Below, piece by piece: positions 55,908-64,000 of a DNA stretch of 64,000 nt; positions within the stretch are counted from its first letter, which is position 1; each line of letters begins with the position of its first letter. The notes below the pieces were generated by a model. It ran no database searches. It saw only the letters and a program-made list of their open reading frames with translations, and was not told where the DNA came from. Origin of the DNA: Cladopsammia gracilis. Its lineage: Eukaryota > Cnidaria > Anthozoa > Scleractinia > Dendrophylliidae. The stretch covers positions 542,001-606,000 of the forward strand of contig JAJGOT010000211.1 in assembly GCA_022457155.1 (NCBI GenBank). Reading direction: 5' to 3'. The translations under genes and the position numbers were made by a program.

Positions 55908-57921
55908 CTCAGTATCCTTTGTTTCCTTCTTTATTCCAAGTAAAGACCTGAGTTTCTCCTCTCGCTGTTCCCATGGCAATGAACTCATAGTCGAGATTGT
56001 GGTGATAGAGTGAGCTAGGTTATCAGCGTTTTGTCTATTTTCACGAGAAACATTGATATCAAGTGTTTTCTCTTTTTTGTTCTCTGAGATCGAGGAACTG
56101 AAGTTTTGGTTAAAACAGGAAGAACCTTGTCTGTCATTGGGTGCTGACAAAGTAATCAATTTGTCTGTTGTCTTTAATGACTCATCTTTATCTTTTGGAT
56201 TTGGAGCCAATTCACTTTTCTCCCTTGTAAATAATGAAGAATCCTCTCCTAATTTGGAGCTTTTCGTGTCTTTTTCACTGAACACTGGCAATGAGTTCAC
56301 TGTCTTGCTGGAGTTTTTCTTATCCAGAGATGGCACAGAAGTTTCTTTCTTTGTGGAATTTTGTTCTTCGTTCCCTTTTGAGTGCGCTGTTGATTGATTT
56401 GTGTCCTTTGTGTGGTCCTCTTTGTCTTTTTCTGTCATGAAAGATTTTTGACCTCTCTCAAGGATTGGGAGGGAATCCCCTTTGACTGATAAAGGTGGCT
56501 TGAGTGCTGATAAGGACTCCCCTTTTGCCGTTGTAATGGAATTTGTTTTGGCTGATGAGGTGAAATCCCCTTTGACTGTCACAGAGGAATACCCTTTGAC
56601 TGATAAAGAGGGATTCTGTGTGGTCAGTGAAGTGGAATCATCTTTGGCCATCAGCTTGGTTAGCCATTTAGGTTTTGTGACTGTTTTCTCTTTGCTTGTT
56701 GAGTCACTTGATTCTACAGATGATGTGTCCTTTGTCACTGTGACAGTGGATTGAGAAACTGTTGAAGATTCTTTTGAAGATTCTGCCCTTTCTTTTTCTT
56801 TCCCTCTAATTTTGATCTCAATTTTATTATTATCGGCTTGCGCTTTTCTAGTCATTTTCTCTGACTTCTTATCCTTTGTTGGACTTGTATCACCATGACC
56901 TGCATCTCTCTCACCTTTATTTTCTTCTACAGGTCTAGCAAGTTTCCGAGGTTGTCCTTTCCTAGTATTTCTTCCACTGGGGCTCCCTGAAGGACTAGAT
57001 TTTGGTGGTGTCTTGTCGTCAGAACCTTTTCTCTTTGTTCCACCTGGCGAGCTTCTCCCTTGGGCCTGTTTGTCAGGAGGTGCTTCTTTCTGCCTACTAT
57101 CAGCAGTTTCTTCTGTCTTTCTACATGTATTTCTAGAGCTAGGCCTTATTTCATCCTGTTTTCTAGAAGGGACAACTGAACCAACTACACTTCTAAATTT
57201 TGGCCTTGAATCATTGTGTGGCAAGTTACTGTTATGCCTTCTGTTGCCATGGTGATGAGGTTGACTATTTGGCCTCGACCTAAATTGTGGATTTGTATCA
57301 TAAGAACCTCTCCATCCATCATTGGGGTACACATACCCACTGTCCCCATAATACCTGTCATTTTGTCTGTCATCAGAGTTATTTCTCCAATGGTACCTGT
57401 CATTTTCCTGTCTTGAAATATAATCCAATTCTGGATATTCAGGATCAGGATTGGGGGGTGTACCATCTCTAAATTCCCTTGGCTGGCCTCTGCCTCCACC
57501 ATTCCGTGGTGGATAACCTCTTTCCTGAAACTGATCCCTGTTGTTCCTTCTTCTATCAAACTGTTCCTGGTGCTGGTACCCAAACTGTGGAGGTGGACCC
57601 GGAAAGCTCGGAATGTCTCTTGGGTCTCTTGGTGGACCTCTGTTTCCACGCCAGTTGTCTCCCATATTTACTTCTCCACTGTGATCGCTGAAATATTCTA
57701 CAAAACCAGAAAAATCATCTGTACTCCAGTCAGCCGCTGTCCTGGATTGCTGCATCTGATTTGGACTAACACTAAGTCCTCTATCTGGGCTCCACTCACG
57801 ATGCTGATCCCTTCGCCAGTTATGTAGCTTTTCTTGGTGACTATCACCATGTAGGTGACCAGTAAATTCCAGTAATCCAACAAACTCCTGCTTACACAAA
57901 CTGCAGATGTGAACACAATCT
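55908..57921 (-). CDS. ZNF106: ZNF106-like exon 3 (zinc finger 2, RG-rich and Lys/Ser-rich disordered region)
   Basis: This 2,014-nt exon starts after a TTTACAG acceptor and ends in phase 0 at GAG before GTAACT. It begins by completing Arg58, then gives DCVHICSLCKQEFVG: Cys64, Cys67, His80 and His86 form the second C2H2 finger. After the finger comes a low-complexity region rich in Arg, Gly, Asn, Asp and Pro (RDPRDIPSFPGPPPQFG, RNGGGRGQPREFRDG), which looks like an RNA-binding RG-type tract. A long Lys/Ser/Thr-rich part follows, with KPKWLTKLMAKDD and near-repeats of the type SLSVKGYSSVTVKGD. It ends with SSLPWEQREEKLRSLLGIKKE, a predicted helix. No membrane segment or enzyme motif is visible. 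The exon sits 1.9 kb upstream of a short exon and about 2 kb downstream of exon 2. Confidence 0.88.
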
Positions 57922-58043
57922 CTGTAAAGAAAAAGAAATCAAATTTATGGTAAAAATGTGCAAAGTTACGGTGTACATTAAAAGAGTATGTTGTGAAAAG
58001 AAATGAAAATGTCACAGCAAGGAAATTGATGATACACAAACAG

Positions 58044-58886
58044 GGATTCTGACAGGGTGCGGGAAAAAAATAAAATTGTGCGGGAAATAACTTTGATTGT
58101 GCGGGAAATTGTGTGGGATTGCGCAATCCTGTGACCAACCAAATATTCAATCACCAGTGTTCTGTTTTTGTTTTCACCAAAGTTTATTTGTCTCAACAAA
58201 ATCACATTTGCGTGACATGATAAACTCGATCAGGTAAAACCAAAATACCACCTCGACATAAAATGTTTCCAATCTGAGTTGCTTTATAAAAAATCTGTAC
58301 ATTTTATGTAGTGTGAATAATTTCCAGTTAAGGTTCACACAATTTCTTCGAAAGTTAGCCGCAAAAACACAACCCCAAGATGTATGCAAATTGTGTGCTA
58401 AAAGTAATTTGATAGCATGTTTGTTTTGTATTTTCCTGAATGAAAATGTCTTTCACTTGATTGAAAAAATCAAATTCAGTATTCTGATCAGAACTAATAA
58501 TTTTCTCCTATCAATCCGAAGTTCCAGCGCTTTAATACTTTGTTTTTCGATTCGCAAACTTGATCAGTTCTTTGCGAAAATAATTCAGACAGTGACAATC
58601 ATTTCGGCACGACGGTTCATTTCTTCGGTGTTTCTTCTTCGGTCCCCGACAAGTTGAACTGAAAGAGGAAGCGAAAGCGATGGAAAAAATATCAACAGAC
58701 TGCTAATGTCTGGAAAAAGACAACTAAAAATCTTGGTAATCAATAGAAAAACCTGGTTTAATTAAAATTTTAAGCAAATATTTCAGTATTGTGTGGGATT
58801 GTGCAGAATTTTAGGAATTGTACGGAATTGCGCGGGTTTCACCGAATTGTGTGGTCCCGCACCCGCACACCGTGTCAGAACCCCTG
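58044..58886. mobile_element. ~840-bp TIR element (CAGGGGTTCTGACACGG)
   Basis: Left CAGGGATTCTGACAGGGTGC pairs with right CACACCGTGTCAGAACCCCTG. Sub-terminal GTGCGGGA and TTGTGCGGGAAAT motifs recur at both sides. No transposase frame. It lies in the intron between exons 2 and 3 of the ZNF106-like gene. Confidence 0.7.
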
Positions 58887-59250
58887 AATAAAACAATCAG
58901 AACTCGAAGCAAATACATGTAGCCAGCGACAAGCGTGGGAAAACATGTGCAAGCAAGTCACGATTGGTTTTGGCTTTACTTCTGATCAGTTGAGAAAGTG
59001 GAGCGAAATTTTTAAGCCAATCACAAAGTGTAGCATTGTAAAACCAAAACAATCGGGAAATTACTTTCGATACTCAATTGAAAACCGCTCTAATAAAGGG
59101 GTGCCAGAAAACACTAAAAAGTCGACATCCAATGCCGTAAAATTAATGTTCCTAATAAGCTGTTTATACGAAGATCGGAAATTAAAATTGTTGCTTTTTT
59201 TTCTTTGTTTGTGATGTGTACAATGGATGGAACCATCAGCTCTTGCAGAA

Positions 59251-59419
59251 TACAGGGTTCTCCCTAAATTTTAGCCTAGCAGGTAAGGGATTTTTGCTAA
59301 GCGGTAAAGAGAAGACTGTGTGTGTTAAAAATTTTCTGGCGGCAAGCGGTTACGGGCGGTAATAAGTGTCGCTTCAAGCGGTAAATTTTACCGGTTACCG
59401 CCTGATAAGGAGAACCCTG
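59251..59419. repeat. ~170-bp TIR element (CAGGGTTCTCC)
   Basis: CAGGGTTCTCCCTAAATTTT at the left and AAGGAGAACCCTG at the right are inverted. The interior has GGTTACCGCC/GGCGGTAA-type pairing. Non-coding. Confidence 0.65.
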
Positions 59420-59978
59420 AGAATAGCCCTAACATGGGCACCAGAGGGTAGAAGAAAGAGAGGGTGTCCACGCAGCGCATGGGGGAGGACGAGGCTGGGG
59501 TTGAAAGAAGCTGGAATGGTGTTGTTAGTAGCAGTGAAAAGATAAATGTTCATTCAGTGATGAAAAGTAAAACATCACCTCATTCTACATGACTTGTACA
59601 ACTGTACATTATAATTAAAGTAACAGCTTGGTGAAAAGGCAAAGCTATAGAAATGCTATCTTGTGACATTCACAAACAGGGCATACAGTTTTCAGCAAAA
59701 ATGCATTTCAAGACTAACATTTTATAAGAAGAACCTTTATTTGGCTTTATTAAAATACTGCAAAGATACTTGTTTTAGGACATTCAATTTCTCTGTTCCT
59801 CAACAAATCTCAGTTTTCCTTCAGAGCTTCATTGAATTTAACTGTTTATTTTTTACAACACATTTAAATATCCATGTATATTTTCATTTCAAATAAAGTT
59901 TATATATAATATTGTAAGAATAAGAATAACAAGCAACAAACAACATTTTCTGTTTCTGCACTTTTCAAGTTACCTTAC

Positions 59979-60040
59979 CTTCCTTGTTTCCTGTTTAAAT
60001 TTGTATTGTGCAGCATAGACCAAGTGTGCTCCTCCAATTC
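59979..60040 (-). CDS. ZNF106: ZNF106-like exon 2 (second half of zinc finger 1)
   Basis: This 62-nt exon lies between a CAG acceptor and a GTAAGG donor and enters in phase 0. It reads ELEEHTWSMLHNTNLNRKQG, leaving two nucleotides (AG). His42 and His48 complete the finger begun in exon 1. The H-x-x-SMLH-x-x-x-L...GR pattern closely resembles the equivalent region of vertebrate ZNF106. The AG joins the first A of exon 3 to make Arg58, as in the vertebrate GRD junction. The exon is too short to find by reading-frame length alone; it was recognised from phase and motif. Confidence 0.8.
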
Positions 60041-60119
60041 CTGCCAAACATAATGTTCAGTATTAGAAATTTTAATATTTGGTACATTTTAATAACAGTT
60101 TGGCAGAATATACCATTTT

Positions 60120-60327
60120 ACAGTTGTGAGCTTAGTATCCTGGCCTTTGAGTGAAAGTGAGGCTGGAGTTGACTTTGTTTTGATCCAAACCTTCCTGCTT
60201 TTCATATGTAAATCATGTTATTTAGCATAACAACATGATTTACATATGAAAAAGGTTTTTATCAAAACAAGGTCAACTCCAGCCTCATTTCCACACAAAG
60301 GCCAGGCTACTAAGCAGACAACTGTAA
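60120..60327. repeat. ~208-bp foldback element
   Basis: ACAGTTGTGAGCTTAGTATC ... GAGGCTGGAGTTGAC ... CATATGTAAATCATGTT faces its complement with few mismatches around TATTTAGCATAAC. It lies 80 bp upstream (gene direction) of exon 2. Confidence 0.85.
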
Positions 60328-61821
60328 ATTTGTTGGCTATTTTGGATTGCCCAATCACAAACTGTCCAATATAAATGGGACATCTTGAAAAGGTAGTGAA
60401 AAATTACCAACTGGAATATCCAGATAGTAATTTTAAACAATTATTGGATGAGGTTTTTGTGATATCTACAATAATCAAGGTCAAGGCAGGGGTTATCAGC
60501 TGAAACTGAAGGCTGAAGGTGATAACACTCACTGAGACCTTGATTATTCCGGATATCACAAAAACAAATTAATTTTAATAAACTGTTTTATTATACATTG
60601 CTTTAAACAGAATAACGACAAATGCACCATTGCACGGAACACAGTTTATTATTTACTAGCAAGAACTTGAGCATTTGTCATTTATCAATCTCTTTGTGTT
60701 TTCCAAGTCTTTATCGTCAAGCAATTTCCCAATTTCTTGCTCAATTGAAGAAGCAAATCGCAAGCCATGTTTTTACTTGGCTGTGTGCAAAGCTGCCACT
60801 CACCACCTGTGAACTTGACATTGCTCATGGAAATCATGCTTTGTGCATACACCCTTCAGATTATTCACTAATCTGCTCCGTAGGGTGAACTGATTTCCAG
60901 AATTAACTGTGAGGTCTTAGCCAGTGAGAAGACAGATAGTGACTACAAAGTATAATAACTGCTTTTATCTACCAGATACAGGCCCTGCACCAGTTTTGAT
61001 CCGTAAGCATGGCCTACTAAGCTCATGTCCGGCGGTCGTGGTACATGCCAATCTTATTCCCATAATTCCAAAGTTTCGCTTACCATTTGCACAAACCAGT
61101 TTTCACATGTTAATGGTAAACACTCAATATCTCAAATCATGACTGAGCCAGCAGCAGAAACTGAGCCTAAAGCCTCGGCTAAACATTCTAACATTGCTGT
61201 ACAAAGTTTTGTTGTTCAACAATGTTAGAACATTTAGCATCCCATGTTACAGGCTGTAGATGATCTGTCACTTGTGACAAAGCATCAACATTAAGGTGTT
61301 TGTTTTGCATTCATGTGACCTTGCTGATATGTTATTATGATCCTAGTGTGAAACAGGCTTTACAAATATAAAAGAACTGCCAACAGCATGCATCATGGTT
61401 TCAAATCATATTGAACATCTCAGGTTATTTCAAAATTGTACATGTACAGTGCAACTACATGTATTTGGTAACGAAATACTATTGTTAAAAAAACATTTCT
61501 GACAACTTTATATTCATGCCGGCAACCGAGAATTTTACTATGTAAGAAACTAAAATCCGACGACGAAACAACCAATTCTTTAAAGTTTGTAAACATGCAT
61601 GTATTAAGCTAAAGCTAAACAATTGACAAAACAAAACATTAACAAAATCCATCCCGGATGATTCAGCTTGGAAATAGAAATCTTACACTTCACAAAGCTT
61701 ACTACAAAATGCAAGTTGCTTTGAATCAACAATTAATTTGATAAACCGGCGCGGACCATAACAGGACTAGATAATTTGGAATCAAAACGGCGATCTTTAA
61801 TAGAACTACTAATGCACTTAC

Positions 61822-61932
61822 ATTTTGGGTCGTAAAATCCAGGCTGCACAATTCACAGAAGTATTCACTATTTGTACTTTTTCTACCATCAGATGAATCG
61901 ACGTGCAATTCTGTCTCCTCCATGGATGACAT
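61822..61932 (-). CDS. ZNF106: ZNF106-like exon 1 (start codon, first half of zinc finger 1)
   Basis: The exon holds 37 codons from an ATG at 61930-61932 and ends in phase 0 at a GTAAGT donor (61816-61821). A second ATG three codons downstream (MEE) could also serve as the start. The encoded segment ends in FCELCSLDFTTQN, which supplies Cys26 and Cys29 of a C2H2-type finger. The two histidines come from the next exon (His42, His48). The same split finger with a long C-to-H spacing opens vertebrate ZNF106. The residues before the finger are acidic and serine-rich, with no signal peptide. No TATA box was recognised upstream. Confidence 0.8.
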
Positions 61933-61939
61933 AAATGCC

Positions 61940-63740
61940 AGGTCAACAGCAAAACCCGGGCGACAGTTATTAGCTAATAACTGATAGATTACGTATACAG
62001 ATATGCAATGCGTGGACGGTAGTCATATAAATATTCCACTAAAGCTTTATCTCGTGCCTTCCACGCACGATTCTTTCGGACATGTCAACTGGTGCGACGA
62101 ATCGAAATTTCCATAACAATTTACCCACCAAACTCACGCGTTTCAACGATCTGTTATAAAACGAGCAACGATAAAAAACGTGCTGCTACGTCTTGTGTTT
62201 CATTCACAGTGAGCCTTAAGTGGTGTGACAGAAATTGGTGCGTAATGTTCCGGAAGCGAAGGTGGGATTAGATTTGCCAAGAGTCAAGGAAATACGCAGG
62301 AATTCCTTTACGATCGTTGTGTCGACATTAGAAATACACGTTCCCTGTAAGCCTGAAATAGAACACGGACATTTACACGACGATTGATCCGAAGCGGATC
62401 AAAATTGTGTTCATGTCTCGGCCACTTAGTGTAAATTTCAGCGGTCTGTGACACTAGCCTCGTTTACAATCAGGAATTCGCCGGAAGTGTATTGCAACTC
62501 GGTCACGTTCGAGGATGGGTGTTTCGGAAGTGGAAGTGATCAAGGGAAACATATTTTCCGGTTTTTTTTTTTTTTTTTTTTTTTTTTTTGCAAACTCTGC
62601 TCGATAATCAAATAGCGGGGTGAAAATTGTAAATGCGGCAAAAGAAAGGGTACTTTAAACTGAAAGTTTTCTGTTATATCTCGTGATACTCACTCCTGAG
62701 AGCGAAATGGACGCGAAATGGACTGCCGCGAACACTGGTTTTATTGACCTGATCGGGGGGATGAAAAAAGAAATCGAAAACTGAAATAAATAAAAAGGAA
62801 AAGGAAATAAACAACGAACACAGGAAAACAAAGAAAAATAGCATCATACTTGTGAATGCTGTCATATCAGATATCCTTCTGCTCTCATCCGTCACCAGAG
62901 GGCGTCTTAACCGCGGTCAAACGAGAGAAATTTGCAAAAGTTAAGCAAAGTACTTAAAAGTTAAGGTTGTCATTTTCACTGTTTAAAGTTTAATATATTA
63001 CCAATACACTGTCAATTTACCAAACGTTTTGAAAGTTTAACAAAAAAGTTCTAAGCGTTTAAAAACTGTGAACTGCAGAATTGTCGGCGCCCGTTTGCCA
63101 ACATAATTTTGATCAGGCGCAAAGAGTTTTGGTCAGTTTTCAACGGGAAAAAAACTCATCATTTTGAGAAAAATTAAAAGATAGTAACGGCAACTAATTT
63201 TTTTATACATCCTTGGCTATATTTCCATTTAATATTAAATAAAATCCCACTAAATAAAATGAAAAACGCCTCGGACGTTTGACCGCGGTGGACAGGGCGT
63301 CTGGGCTGAAAGTGGGCAAGTTTCGCGCCAAAACCGCGACTATCCGGCTACCGCGCCATGCGCCAACACTCGGCTCGTTGCCACGCATTGTGCTCAAGTG
63401 TTTGCGGCTGTTGGCAGTCTTAGATTTCACAGGAGGCTGAGAAGGATCAAAGAAAAGCTTGAAGGTAAGACGATGTGTATTCTTCCATTTAAATAAAACA
63501 GTCTTCTCTCGAAACATAAACAACAACAAAAAAAACCGCGACAAAAGCCTGGCACAGTTTCACTCGTGGACCGAATTACTCGCTTGTTTATAAGCTTAAG
63601 TTAGTATTGTACGAGGCACGTTTGTACTTAAAGGAAATCGGATGAGCCTTTAATTTGTCCTCAAAAACTAGATAAAAGCTCAGTCTGTTCACAAGCTAGC
63701 CTCCAACGCTCGAATAACCGATCGAGTTCCTATTAGTTGA
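61940..63740. other. Upstream region of the ZNF106-like gene
   Basis: No exon or core promoter element could be assigned. There is a poly-T run at 62562 and short minus-strand frames of up to 113 codons with no recognisable content. It must contain the promoter of the ZNF106-like gene if the start at 61932 is right and there is no 5' non-coding exon further away. Confidence 0.4.
62562..62589. repeat. Poly-T run
   Basis: About 28 T residues in a row after TTTTCCGG. Without a repeat body on either side it cannot be assigned to a retroelement. Confidence 0.85.
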
Positions 63741-63747
63741 TCCTCGA

Positions 63748-63821
63748 CTACGCAGACGTCCTTAGGGCTCGTCACGTAATCTTGAAAGATTGCGTGACGA
63801 GCCCTAAGGACGTCTGCGTAG
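63748..63821. repeat. Near-perfect 74-bp hairpin element (copy 2)
   Basis: It has the same arms as the hairpin at 5807-5902 (CTACGCAGACGTCCTTAGGG, then CTCGTCACG-AATCTT) with one mismatch and a loop of about two bases. It is not inside a recognisable element. Confidence 0.9.
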
Positions 63822-64000
63822 GAGGCTACAGCGCTGACTGACTGAGTCGAAAGAGAATGGGCTCTTGGCAATGCCTGTTTGTAATAAGCTTATTTCCCGG
63901 CGATCTAGCAATAATTAATAGCCAGTAATCCTGGCACGATAGATTTAAAAATTCGACAAAGTAGCTAAATACTGAAAATATACAACAACAGTATAAATTT

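Larger units (their letters stand above)
16121..61932 (-). other. ZNF106: ZNF106 (ZFP106)-like gene, whole span
   Basis: This is a multi-exon gene read on the minus strand, from the ATG at 61932 to the last exon found at 16121. Domain order matches animal ZNF106: two unusual C2H2 fingers at the N-terminus, a long disordered middle, a seven-bladed WD40 propeller and C-terminal zinc fingers. In vertebrates ZNF106 is a nuclear RNA-binding protein that binds GGGGCC-type repeats and works with splicing factors; that role is taken from the family and is not visible here. Concatenated exons from 61932 to 44775 give 2,204 codons with every junction in phase. From 23901 to 19323 the phases again agree. 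One propeller segment between these blocks was not found, and the exon at 16121-16206 needs one extra nucleotide from an unseen upstream exon. The gene has an intron of about 21 kb that contains an antiparallel SLC16 gene. The polyadenylation site was not identified; the repeat-poor stretch 12.1-13.6 kb could hold 3' sequence, which is a guess. Confidence 0.85.

Noticed and set aside
57185..57649. Second frame within ZNF106-like exon 3
   Set aside because: It is a shadow of the low-complexity RG-rich coding sequence; the main frame continues on both sides in phase.

Overview
The window is animal nuclear DNA, and the style points to a cnidarian, most likely a scleractinian coral. The reasons are small phase-consistent exons with GT/AG boundaries, two metazoan gene families, no bacterial-type gene packing, and a dense layer of short inverted-repeat elements, minisatellites, a tRNA-headed SINE, LINE 3' ends and a Penelope-like retroelement of the kind common in anthozoan genomes. 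The species cannot be named from the sequence alone.

Two protein-coding genes are supported. The larger is a ZNF106 (ZFP106)-like gene on the minus strand. Its start codon is at 61932, and exons can be followed down to 16121. It encodes two N-terminal zinc fingers (exons at 61822-61932, 59979-60040 and 55908-57921), long disordered exons with an RG-rich tract, a coiled coil and a repeated IDLS/IDLN motif (55908-57921 and 49258-53071), then a WD40 propeller split over many exons of 57-135 nt (48531 down to 19323), and at least one C-terminal finger exon (16121-16206). Splice phases agree from exon 1 through the exon at 44775-44843 (2,204 codons), and again from 23901 down to 19323. One propeller segment, expected between 44.7 kb and 23.9 kb, and the 3' end of the gene were not found.

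The second gene is an SLC16-type monocarboxylate transporter (MCT family) on the plus strand, in three exons (38626-38857, 41043-41593, 42243-42938; 492 aa) with an AATAAA at 43077. It lies wholly inside the roughly 21-kb intron of the ZNF106-like gene, in antiparallel orientation.

The rest is repeats. 1-16 kb: imperfect palindromes, a ~64-bp tandem array (2.8-3.7 kb), a pyrimidine-rich ~34-bp array with a higher-order duplication (6.1-7.8 kb), a 33-bp repeat tract, an 88-bp tandem array inside a terminal-inverted-repeat (TIR) element (10.5-11.7 kb) and several foldback elements. 16-24 kb: introns of the ZNF106-like gene with a SINE and a TIR element carrying a tRNA-like core. 24-38 kb: two pogo/Tigger-like non-autonomous transposons flanked by TA, a decayed Penelope-like element with a YIDD motif and possible hammerhead-ribozyme remnants, a hairpin-armed element, and a 9-bp-TSD transposon nested in another long-TIR element. 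38-49 kb: the transporter, a LINE 3' fragment in its first intron, and 88-bp/106-bp repeat arrays. 49-62 kb: the large 5' exons, another copy of the 88-bp-repeat element, an interstitial telomeric tract and small TIR elements. 62-64 kb: upstream sequence with no gene recognised.

No rRNA, functional tRNA, CRISPR or viral gene was seen. The least ordinary items are the antiparallel nested gene arrangement, the IDLS-repeat and C-x8-C-x8-C-x2-H additions in the ZNF106-like protein, the TIR family whose interior is an expandable 88-bp array, and the 9-bp-TSD nested transposon.
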